Assembly: GCA_002353215.1 (NCBI GenBank)
Contig: DEJD01000009.1
Span: 17,784-24,102, forward strand
Reading direction: 5' to 3'
Source: Prevotellaceae bacterium UBA2757
Lineage (GTDB): Bacteria; Bacteroidota; Bacteroidia; Bacteroidales; Bacteroidaceae
DNA: 6,319 bases
This document shows positions 1 through 5,953 of the stretch, one piece after another; the first letter of the stretch is position 1; each line of letters starts with the position of its first letter. A program made the position numbers and the translations under genes. Under the pieces are notes generated by a model. The model did not search any database, was not told the DNA's origin, and saw only the letters and a program-made list of their open reading frames with translations.

Positions 1-684
1 GTGATAGGTGCTTTCTTTGCTATCGGTGTTGTTAAAATGACTTTTGGCGGACTTGGATGCAACCTGTTTAATCCGGCACTGGCTGGACGTGCTTTCCTCT
101 TGATTTCGTTCCCTGTGGCAATGACTACATGGCCTTTGCCCGGTCAGGGATTCGGTACATATCTTGATGCTCAGACAGGAGCTACTCCTTTGGCTATGCT
201 TCAGGAAATGTTCAAGTCGGGAGATGTACAAACTCTTCCACTTCTTCAGGATATGATGCTCGGAAATACCGGCGGTAGTTTAGGAGAGGTATGTGAATTG
301 GCTATCCTCATTGGTTTTGTGTTCCTTTTGTGGAAGAAGGTCATCACCTGGCACATTCCGGTAAGTATCATTTGCACAGTATTTGTAATCTCCGGATGTC
401 TGTGGCTTATTGACCCAACTCATTTTGCAAATCCTGTTATTGAGATTCTGAGTGGTGGTCTTATGTTGGGTGCTGTATTTATGGCTACTGACTATGTGAC
501 TTCACCAATGTCAGCTAAGGGACAGTTGGTATATGGTGTGGCAATTGGTGCTCTTACCATTATTATACGTGTCTTTGGTGCTTATCCAGAAGGTATGTCA
601 TTCTCAATTCTTATTATGAATGCATTCGTGCCTCTGATTAATTCTAAGTTTAAACCCACTCGCTTTGGCGAAGTAGCTAAATAA
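1..684 (+). CDS. rnfD: RnfD, ion-translocating ferredoxin:NAD+ oxidoreductase subunit D (5'-truncated by window)
   Basis: Integral membrane subunit of the Rnf complex, which couples electron flow between ferredoxin and NAD+ to Na+ or H+ transport across the inner membrane. The visible 227 residues are the C-terminal two thirds of a family usually about 320-350 residues long. The frame is open at base 1, so the GTG there is an internal valine codon, not a start. Visible hallmarks are the conserved GGLGCNLFNPALAGR segment (residues 16-30) and the flavinylation motif TGATPL (59-64). In this family the Thr of that motif, here T62 (bases 184-186), carries covalently bound FMN through a phosphoester bond. 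Several hydrophobic segments follow, then the family signature ATDYVTSPM and a C-terminal IRVFGAYPEG region. The stop at 682-684 lies 14 bases before rnfG, so the genes are co-transcribed. The NqrB relative is excluded by the D-G-E-A gene order and the TGATPL motif. The upstream rnfB and rnfC are presumed, not seen. Confidence 0.96.
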   Translation: MIGAFFAIGVVKMTFGGLGCNLFNPALAGRAFLLISFPVAMTTWPLPGQGFGTYLDAQTGATPLAMLQEMFKSGDVQTLPLLQDMMLGNTGGSLGEVCELAILIGFVFLLWKKVITWHIPVSIICTVFVISGCLWLIDPTHFANPVIEILSGGLMLGAVFMATDYVTSPMSAKGQLVYGVAIGALTIIIRVFGAYPEGMSFSILIMNAFVPLINSKFKPTRFGEVAK

Positions 685-690
685 GGGAGG
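685..690 (+). promoter_or_regulatory. Shine-Dalgarno site for rnfG
   Basis: GGGAGG lies 8 bases before the rnfG ATG at 699, directly after the rnfD stop codon. It fixes the rnfG start and is unusually strong for a Bacteroidetes gene, since this phylum relies little on Shine-Dalgarno pairing. Confidence 0.75.
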
Positions 691-698
691 ACATTAAC

Positions 699-1304
699 AT
701 GAAAAAGCTTAAATCTTCGCTTCCTAATATGCTGTCGGTTCTGACAGTGATTGCTGTTGTGGCTGGAGCTGTTTTGGCATATGTCAACTCAGTTACTGCT
801 CCTCAAATCGAGAAAATTAATGCAGACAATCTGGCTGCAGGTATTAAAGCTGTGATGGGTTCAGACGATATTCAGGTGTCAGATCCACAAGATGTAGACG
901 GATTCATTGTGTATGATGTGACTGCTGGAGATAATGACATTGGACAGGCTATTGTGACTACAGACAAAAATGGATTCGGCGGTCCGTTGAAGGTACTTGT
1001 AGGTTTTGATAATGAAGGTACAATCCTTGGTTATACTGTTTTGGAACACGCAGAAACTCCAGGACTTGGAGCAAAAGCAGGCGATTGGTTCCAGAAGGAT
1101 GGTAAGGGAAGTATCATCGGAAAGAATCCTGGCAAATGTAATTTCACTGTTTCGAAGGATGGGGGAGAAATTGATGCTATTACTGCTTCTACTATTACTT
1201 CCAGAGCTTTCCTGCGTTCAGTAAAGAGTGCTTATGACAATATCGTCGCAAAGAGTGATGGTGTTTCAGCTGCTACGGAACAGGTTAATAATGAAAACGA
1301 CTAA
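699..1304 (+). CDS. rnfG: RnfG, FMN-binding subunit of the Rnf complex
   Basis: Single-pass membrane subunit with a periplasmic flavin domain, part of the electron path of the Rnf complex. The 201-residue product is close to the usual family length. Residues about 10-30 form one N-terminal membrane helix, and the rest is a soluble FMN-binding domain. The conserved stretch HAETPGLG is at residues 117-124. The flavin attachment motif is at D159-S168 and reads DAITASTITS; T165 (bases 1191-1193) aligns with the Thr that carries covalent FMN. The common motif is SGAT, so this protein has TAST at that place. The catalytic Thr is kept while the preceding Gly-Ala is Ala-Ser. The start at 699 is supported by the GGGAGG site and by the helix beginning immediately after a Lys-rich N-terminus. 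It lies 14 bases after rnfD and 19 bases before rnfE. Confidence 0.96.
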   Translation: MKKLKSSLPNMLSVLTVIAVVAGAVLAYVNSVTAPQIEKINADNLAAGIKAVMGSDDIQVSDPQDVDGFIVYDVTAGDNDIGQAIVTTDKNGFGGPLKVLVGFDNEGTILGYTVLEHAETPGLGAKAGDWFQKDGKGSIIGKNPGKCNFTVSKDGGEIDAITASTITSRAFLRSVKSAYDNIVAKSDGVSAATEQVNNEND

Positions 1305-1307
1305 AAG

Positions 1308-1313
1308 AAAGGA
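1308..1313 (+). promoter_or_regulatory. Ribosome-binding site for rnfE
   Basis: AAAGGA lies 10 bases upstream of the rnfE ATG at 1324. It is weaker than the site before rnfG but is in the right place and supports the chosen start. Confidence 0.5.
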
Positions 1314-1323
1314 ATAAATTGTT

Positions 1324-1911
1324 ATGAAATACATTAAAGTTTTACTGAATGGTATCATTAAGGAGAATCCGACATTTGTCCTTCTTTTAGGTATGTGTCC
1401 TACCCTTGGTACCACATCGTCTGCTTTCAATGGTATGTCGATGGGACTTGCCACAATGGCTGTGCTTATTGTGTCGAACTTCATAATATCTCTGATTAAG
1501 CAACTGATTCCTGATATGGTTCGCATCCCTTCATATATTGTTGTGATTGCTAGTCTTGTAACAGTTCTTCAGATGCTTATAAAAGCTTATGCTCCAGAAG
1601 TAGATAAGAGCCTGGGATTGTTTATTCCACTGATTGTGGTAAACTGTATCATCTTGGGACGTGCAGAGGCTTTTGCTGCAAAAAACAATCCTCTTGCATC
1701 TATCTTTGACGGTATAGGTATTGGACTTGGTTTCACTATTGCACTGACTTGTCTTGGTGCTGTACGTGAGTTGCTTGGTACCGGTGCTGTGTTTGGTCAG
1801 ACTTTGTGGGGCGAAAGCTATGGAATGCTCATGTTTGTGCTTGCACCAGGTGCTTTCCTTGCTTTAGGCTATCTGATTGTAGTGTTTAACAAAATCTTTA
1901 AGAAGGCTTGA
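1324..1911 (+). CDS. rnfE: RnfE, membrane subunit of the Rnf complex
   Basis: Polytopic inner-membrane subunit of about six helices, paired with RnfA. The product is 195 residues, slightly shorter than many RnfE proteins. In the RnfA/RnfE and NqrD/NqrE families, a conserved Cys pair from each protein holds an intramembrane iron-sulfur centre that passes electrons across the membrane. Here these are C25 in GMCPTLGTT and C108 in VVNCIILGRAEAF. The second motif, with its GRAEAFA sequence, is typical of RnfE/NqrD and separates it from the RnfA sister. The C-terminal part contains the conserved GAVRELLGTG segment. The start at 1324 matches the usual family N-terminus, with a Lys-containing amphipathic start followed by KENPTFVLLLG. 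The stop TGA (1909-1911) almost touches rnfA, which suggests translational coupling. NqrD is the main alternative and is disfavoured by the rnfD/rnfG neighbours. Confidence 0.95.
   Translation: MKYIKVLLNGIIKENPTFVLLLGMCPTLGTTSSAFNGMSMGLATMAVLIVSNFIISLIKQLIPDMVRIPSYIVVIASLVTVLQMLIKAYAPEVDKSLGLFIPLIVVNCIILGRAEAFAAKNNPLASIFDGIGIGLGFTIALTCLGAVRELLGTGAVFGQTLWGESYGMLMFVLAPGAFLALGYLIVVFNKIFKKA
1901..1906 (+). promoter_or_regulatory. Shine-Dalgarno site deciding the rnfA start
   Basis: AGAAGG inside the 3' end of rnfE lies 7 bases before the ATG at 1914 but only 1 base before the in-frame TTG at 1908. It therefore supports ATG 1914 as the rnfA start. Confidence 0.6.
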
Positions 1912-1913
1912 TT

Positions 1914-2525
1914 ATGGAAACAGTACTTAGTTTGATTCTTATCATTATAACTGCAATATTCGTCAATAATGTCGTACTTGCACAGTTTCTTGGAATCTGT
2001 CCGTTCCTGGGTGTTTCTAAGAAAGTAGATACTGCCAGTGGTATGGGAATGGCCGTAACTGCTGTACTTGTTGTAGCTACTGCTGTTACTTATGCTATTC
2101 AGAAATTCCTTCTGGATGTATATGGACTGGAATATCTGCAGACTATTGCATTTATTCTTGTCATTGCTGCGTTGGTTCAGATGATTGAGATTATTCTGAA
2201 AAAAACTATGCCTGCTTTGTATCAGGCATTAGGTGTTTTCTTGCCTCTGATTACCACTAACTGTTGTATCCTTGGTGTTGCAATTCTTGTAATCCAAAAG
2301 GATTTCAACCTGCTCGAAGGACTCATCTATGCTTGTTCTACAGGTCTTGGTTTCCTCCTGGCTATGGTTCTGTTTGCAGGTCTTCGTGAACAATTGGATT
2401 TGGTAAATGTTCCAAAGTCATTTGCCGGAGTTCCAATTGCACTGATTACAGCTAGCCTGCTGGCTATGGCTTTCATGGGCTTCAGCGGTGTTGACGGTGG
2501 ACTCAAAGTGATCTTCGGATTGTAA
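1914..2525 (+). CDS. rnfA: RnfA, membrane subunit of the Rnf complex
   Basis: Polytopic inner-membrane subunit, a homologue of RnfE with inverted topology, and its partner in holding the intramembrane iron-sulfur centre. With the ATG at 1914 the product has 203 residues and begins METVLSLILI, as RnfA proteins usually do. An in-frame TTG at 1908 would add only two residues, overlaps the rnfE stop, and lacks a properly spaced ribosome-binding site. The family motifs are FVNNVVLAQFLGICPFLGVS with C29, and TTNCCILGVAIL with C117 (the expected ligand) followed by an extra C118. Six hydrophobic segments are visible. GLREQLDLVNVP near residue 160 is the typical late loop. The gene starts 2 bases after the rnfE stop and is the last gene of the operon, followed 24 bases later by a strong terminator. 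Confidence 0.95.
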   Translation: METVLSLILIIITAIFVNNVVLAQFLGICPFLGVSKKVDTASGMGMAVTAVLVVATAVTYAIQKFLLDVYGLEYLQTIAFILVIAALVQMIEIILKKTMPALYQALGVFLPLITTNCCILGVAILVIQKDFNLLEGLIYACSTGLGFLLAMVLFAGLREQLDLVNVPKSFAGVPIALITASLLAMAFMGFSGVDGGLKVIFGL

Positions 2526-2549
2526 CAATTATCACAAATAATCGTTTTT

Positions 2550-2585
2550 GAAGCCTGAATTGTTCTATTTCAGGCTTCTTTTTTT
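2550..2585 (+). terminator. Rho-independent terminator of the rnf operon
   Basis: A perfect 10-bp stem, GAAGCCTGAA (2550-2559) against TTCAGGCTTC (2569-2578), encloses a 9-base loop and is followed directly by seven T residues (2579-2585). It starts 24 bases after the rnfA stop. It marks the end of the rnf transcript and separates it from the downstream polysaccharide genes. Confidence 0.92.
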
Positions 2586-2623
2586 GTTCATTTTAAAATT
2601 GTATGTGTTTTGTTGCTGTGCTA

Positions 2624-2656
2624 ATTGCATTGAATGGTATTTTTTCTGTATATTTG
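2624..2656 (+). promoter_or_regulatory. Candidate Bacteroidetes-type promoter for the sugar transferase/SLBB unit
   Basis: TATATTTG at 2649-2656 matches the Bacteroidetes -7 element TAnnTTTG exactly. ATTG at 2624-2627, 21 bases upstream, is a three-of-four match to the -33 element TTTG. Transcription would begin a few bases after 2656, giving a leader of roughly 75-80 bases before the ATG at 2741. The position, just behind the rnf terminator and ahead of the next gene, fits. The assignment rests on sequence match alone in an AT-rich region where chance matches are possible. Confidence 0.5.
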
Positions 2657-2710
2657 CATGATATTTTAAGGCTGATGGTTGCAATATCAAAGGCATGTTT
2701 TACGTTTAAA

Positions 2711-2730
2711 ATTATATAAAACTATATAAA
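2711..2730 (+). repeat. Tandem 10-bp AT-rich repeat in the leader
   Basis: Two adjacent 10-base units, ATTATATAAA (2711-2720) and ACTATATAAA (2721-2730), differ at one position and end 10 bases before the start codon of the sugar transferase. No Shine-Dalgarno sequence is present here. AT-rich, unstructured leaders are a known stand-in for such pairing in Bacteroidetes, so this may be part of the translation initiation region. A chance repeat in low-complexity sequence is equally possible. Confidence 0.4.
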
Positions 2731-2740
2731 AAAATAACAG

Positions 2741-3343
2741 ATGGCTTCATCGAAGAATATTGATAGAATGAATGCGTTCGAAAGAGCATTAAAGAGGATA
2801 GGGGATTTTCTCGGTGCGGCATTCTTAATTATACTTTTATCACCACTGTTTTTGTTGATTTTCCTGGTTTATAAGTTGACTGGTTGCGGAGAGGTTATTT
2901 ATTCACAGGAAAGAATCGGTTTGGGCGGCAAACCTTTTAGAATATATAAATTCAGAACAATGGTTCAGGAAGCTGAGTGTGATGGTGTTCCGATGCTTGA
3001 AACTCCTGACGACAATCGTTTGCTGAAGTATGGAAAATGGATGAGAACAAAACATATTGATGAACTTCCTCAGCTTTTTAATGTTTTGAAAGGTGATATG
3101 TCGTTTGTTGGCTATCGTCCAGAACGCCAATATTTCATTGACCAGATAATGAAACAAAACCCAAACTACGAATTGTTGTTTGTAAGTCGTCCGGGAGTTA
3201 CTTCAATGGCCACTGTATATAATGGTTATACTGATACGATTGATAAGATGTTGAAACGTTTGGATCTGGATTTGGAGTATCTTCGCAATCGTACACTTCT
3301 GCTCGATTTGAAAATTATATTCGATACCATAGTACACATTTGA
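2741..3343 (+). CDS. Monotopic sugar transferase (undecaprenyl-phosphate phosphoglycosyl transferase, bacterial sugar transferase family)
   Basis: Would transfer a phospho-sugar from a UDP-sugar to undecaprenyl phosphate at the cytoplasmic face of the inner membrane, the first step of capsule, exopolysaccharide or O-antigen assembly. The 200 residues contain only the PglC-like catalytic core, without the N-terminal multi-helix domain of WcaJ/WbaP. Visible features in order: basic amphipathic start (K18, R19); one hydrophobic segment of about residues 23-46 interrupted by S34-P35, the helix-break motif that makes these enzymes monotopic; QERIGLGGKPFRIYKFRTM (56-74); the catalytic Asp-Glu dyad D107-E108 in IDELPQL; KGDMSFVGYRPER (117-129), with GYRPE where many relatives have GPRPE; and a C-terminal RPGVTSMATVYNGYTDT region as I recall from Bacteroidales members. 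The sugar substrate cannot be read from sequence. ATG 2741 is taken as start; ATG 2768 (M10) would also leave the core intact. The export gene follows after 17 bases, probably in the same transcript. Confidence 0.93.
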   Translation: MASSKNIDRMNAFERALKRIGDFLGAAFLIILLSPLFLLIFLVYKLTGCGEVIYSQERIGLGGKPFRIYKFRTMVQEAECDGVPMLETPDDNRLLKYGKWMRTKHIDELPQLFNVLKGDMSFVGYRPERQYFIDQIMKQNPNYELLFVSRPGVTSMATVYNGYTDTIDKMLKRLDLDLEYLRNRTLLLDLKIIFDTIVHI

Positions 3344-3360
3344 ATAATCTATAAACAGAT

Positions 3361-5871
3361 ATGCTTAGAAAATTTTTATCGACCTTAATTCTTGTTTTAT
3401 TACCTTTGTATGTTGCAGCCCAGTCAATGACTGATACAGAAGTTCTTAAGTTTATTCAGAAGGAATATTCCAAAGGGACTTCTCAAACTGAAATTGTAAC
3501 AAAGTTATTAAAAAAAGGTGTAACTACAGCGCAGTTACAGAGAATACGTAAGAAGTACAATAAACAACAGGAACTTCTAAAAAAGACTAAAACTGAGGAG
3601 GATGAGAAAGATGAAACTCGTCTGAAAGAATCTACTCGTTTGAAAGATAAATCCAAGAAGAGTAAAGGTACAGGCCGACTTGAGGATAAGACTCAGACCT
3701 CAAAATACATGCAGGAAGAATTAGACTTGTTTGAAGGCGATTCGTTGTATATTGAGGAAGAAGAAAAACCTGAGAAGGAGATTTTCGGTCACAATATTTT
3801 CAATAACGAACTACTTACTTTTGAACCAGGGATAAATTTGTCTGCTCCAGCCAACTATCGTTTGGGTACAGGGGATAATGTAGTTATTGAGATATGGGGT
3901 GCTTCACAACAAACTATTGAAACAGAAGTATCGAGTGAAGGAACAGTTACTATTGAAGGCGTGGGACCTGTACGTATAGCAGGTATGACTGTGACTCAAG
4001 CTAATTCTGCTTTGAAGTCAAGCATTGGTCAGTATTTTAAAGGTTCGAATATCCAACTCAGTGTACAGGATTCACGAACTGTAAATGTGCAGGTTCTTGG
4101 TGAAGTCAAGACTCCTGGAACATATACATTAAGCGCTCTTTCTTCTGCTTTCAATGCTTTGTATTCTGCTGGCGGCATCAGTGAGGTTGGTTCGCTTCGT
4201 GACATTAGAGTATATAGAGCTGGAAAGATGATTTCTAAGATTGACGTTTACGAGTATATCTTCCACGGAAGTTCTAAAGGAGATGTGCAGTTGCAAGATA
4301 ATGATGTCGTAGTTGTCGGTGCATATAAATGTCTTGTAAATATTGTTGGTGGTGTGAAGCGTCCAATGTACTACGAAATGCGTGAAACAGAATCTGTCGG
4401 CACTCTTATTGAATATGCCGGTGGATTTACAGGAGATGCAGTAAAAGACAATGTAACTCTTGTTCGCAAGTCTGGTTCTATAAATAGTATATTTACGGTT
4501 GATGAGTTTCAGTTAAACAACTTCCTTGTTCATGATGCAGACTCTGTCAATGTAAATATTCTTCTTACTTCTGATTATTCAAATCTATTGGAGATAAAAG
4601 GGGCCGTAGAACGTCCTGGTTCTTATCAGTTAGGTGATAATATTACTACTTTAAAAGATCTAGTCGCTGCCGCTGGCGGTCTGAAACGTGATGCATTTAC
4701 TACCCGAGTTATCATTCATCGCAAAAGAGCAGATAAGACTTTGGAAGTACATAATGTTAATATAGGTGATATTATGGAAGGTCGTGCTCCTGATTTTGCT
4801 CTTCAAAAGGATGATGCTGTATTTATTCCTAATGTGACTGATATGAAGGGTGAACAGACCTTGAGTATTGATGGAGAAGTGCGTGAACCCGGTGAGTATG
4901 TTTATGCAGACAATACAACCATAGAAGACCTTATCCTTATGGCTGGAGGTTTGACGGAGTCGGCTTCTGTCGCTAAGGTTGATGTTTTCCGACGTATTTC
5001 AAATCCAAGTGCGACAGAAGAATCTGACTATATCACCGAGAATTTCTCTTTTCCTATTAAGGAGGGCTTTGTTATAGATGGAGAGAAAGGTTTTGTCCTG
5101 CAACCATATGATCAGGTTATGGTACGTAAGAGTCCTGTTTACAGTACTCAGGAGAATGTTACCATTAGAGGTTTTGTGAATTTCCCTGGCAAGTATTCTA
5201 TGTCAAATAAACATTATAAGTTAACAGATTTGATTAAGGATGCTGGCGGATTGTCAAAGTTTGGTTATGCTAAAGGTGCTCGTCTTCGTCGTCAGTTAAA
5301 TGATGAGGAACGAATGATTCGTGAACAGACTATTAAGGCACAACAGATTGATATCCTCGAAGCCGCTACAAGTGCTGATAAGGATTTCAATAAGGAACTG
5401 GTCGATTCACTCCTTTCTCTTAAGATTAACCAGGGAAGCACTTACTTGGTTGCAATCAATTTGGATGAAGCATTAAAACATCCTGAGAGTGAAGATAATA
5501 TCGATTTGCGTGAAGGTGATGATCTTTTTGTTCCTCAGTTTTCAAACACCGTTAAGGTTTCAGGAGCTGTAGGCTATTCTGTGTCTATGCAGTATAAGGA
5601 AGACGAACCATTAAGTTATTACATAAAGCATGCCGGAGGTTATGACGATCGTGCAAAAAAGAAAGGTGTATATTCAATTGCATTGAATGGTGAGGTTACT
5701 CAGTTGAAAAGTTCATCGAGAAAGGGTATTGAACCGGGATGTGAAATTGTTGTTCCTACAAAGACTGCAGAGAAAAAAGGTATGTCAACAGCTGAGATTC
5801 TCAGTATAGGTTCCTCTGCCGCATCTATTGCAGCAGTGATTGCTACAATAGCCAACCTTCTGAAGAAATAG
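3361..5871 (+). CDS. Large SLBB-domain polysaccharide export protein (Wza-like)
   Basis: Predicted periplasmic/outer-membrane component exporting a surface polysaccharide. At 836 residues it is more than twice the length of E. coli Wza (about 380). Residues 1-20 are a signal peptide (probable cleavage after VAA, before Q21) with no lipobox Cys, unlike Wza. Residues 22-65 look like a small helical domain and 66-140 are a highly charged Lys/Glu-rich linker. The Poly_export domain spans about 160-240 (YRLGTGDNVVIEIWG). About six SLBB units follow, recognisable by GxVxxPGxYxx and a later AGG: near 243, 326, 410, 502, 600 and 731, with AGG at 270, 353, 438, 528, 628 and 758. The last unit lacks the Pro-Gly. 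A polar helical insert (about 641-690) lies between units five and six. Residues 809-834 form a hydrophobic, Ala/Ile-rich C-terminal helix ending in KK, possibly equivalent to the outer-membrane helix of Wza. The start is supported by the signal peptide. There is no Shine-Dalgarno, only an AT-rich 17-base gap after the sugar transferase. Confidence 0.93.
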   Translation: MLRKFLSTLILVLLPLYVAAQSMTDTEVLKFIQKEYSKGTSQTEIVTKLLKKGVTTAQLQRIRKKYNKQQELLKKTKTEEDEKDETRLKESTRLKDKSKKSKGTGRLEDKTQTSKYMQEELDLFEGDSLYIEEEEKPEKEIFGHNIFNNELLTFEPGINLSAPANYRLGTGDNVVIEIWGASQQTIETEVSSEGTVTIEGVGPVRIAGMTVTQANSALKSSIGQYFKGSNIQLSVQDSRTVNVQVLGEVKTPGTYTLSALSSAFNALYSAGGISEVGSLRDIRVYRAGKMISKIDVYEYIFHGSSKGDVQLQDNDVVVVGAYKCLVNIVGGVKRPMYYEMRETESVGTLIEYAGGFTGDAVKDNVTLVRKSGSINSIFTVDEFQLNNFLVHDADSVNVNILLTSDYSNLLEIKGAVERPGSYQLGDNITTLKDLVAAAGGLKRDAFTTRVIIHRKRADKTLEVHNVNIGDIMEGRAPDFALQKDDAVFIPNVTDMKGEQTLSIDGEVREPGEYVYADNTTIEDLILMAGGLTESASVAKVDVFRRISNPSATEESDYITENFSFPIKEGFVIDGEKGFVLQPYDQVMVRKSPVYSTQENVTIRGFVNFPGKYSMSNKHYKLTDLIKDAGGLSKFGYAKGARLRRQLNDEERMIREQTIKAQQIDILEAATSADKDFNKELVDSLLSLKINQGSTYLVAINLDEALKHPESEDNIDLREGDDLFVPQFSNTVKVSGAVGYSVSMQYKEDEPLSYYIKHAGGYDDRAKKKGVYSIALNGEVTQLKSSSRKGIEPGCEIVVPTKTAEKKGMSTAEILSIGSSAASIAAVIATIANLLKK

Positions 5872-5900
5872 ACAGTAATAATTATAAAATCATAAAGCAA

Positions 5901-5934
5901 GAAAAGGAGATGGCTTAACAGTCATCTCCTTTTC
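5901..5934. terminator. Hairpin terminator shared by the convergent genes
   Basis: GAAAAGGAGATGGCT (5901-5915) pairs with AGTCATCTCCTTTTC (5920-5934) in a 15-bp stem with one G-U wobble and a four-base TAAC loop. On the plus strand it is followed by T-rich sequence (ATTTTATTATTTGTTTT); on the minus strand it is followed by TTGCTTTATGATTTTAT. It lies 29 bases after the SLBB gene stop and 19 bases past the stop of the opposing aldolase gene, so it probably serves both directions. The plus-strand tail is the better match to a classical terminator. Confidence 0.85.
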
Positions 5935-5953
5935 ATTTTATTATTTGTTTTGT

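Noticed and set aside
1..3. GTG at the first base as the rnfD start codon
   Set aside because: The protein would lack the N-terminal third of RnfD, and the reading frame is open at the window edge. The GTG is an internal valine codon.
1006..1224. Open frame of 72 codons inside rnfG
   Set aside because: It lies in another frame fully within a well-supported conserved gene and has a biased, low-complexity Leu run with no family resemblance.
1266..1526. Minus-strand open frame of 86 codons across the rnfG/rnfE junction
   Set aside because: It is antisense to conserved rnf coding sequence, with no recognisable protein features beyond those forced by the opposite strand.
1908..1913. TTG at 1908 as the start of rnfA
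   Set aside because: It overlaps the rnfE stop, lies only one base from the ribosome-binding site, and adds two residues not typical of the family. ATG 1914 fits better.
2603..2719. Small open frame of 38 codons between rnfA and the sugar transferase (starting MCFVAVLIALNG)
   Set aside because: It has no ribosome-binding site, overlaps the candidate promoter, and is of a length expected by chance. It is mildly hydrophobic but not supportable as a gene.
2526..2740. Invertible promoter, riboswitch, CRISPR or mobile-element ends in the intergenic region
   Set aside because: Only the terminator stem forms a clear inverted repeat. No flanking inverted repeats, conserved riboswitch core, spacer array or target-site duplication is visible.
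2903..3157. Minus-strand open frame of 84 codons
   Set aside because: It is fully antisense to the catalytic core of the sugar transferase and has no supporting signal.
5700..5900. Minus-strand open frame of 66 codons
   Set aside because: It is antisense to the C-terminal helix region of the SLBB gene and the opposite-strand reading of its Ala-rich codons explains its content.
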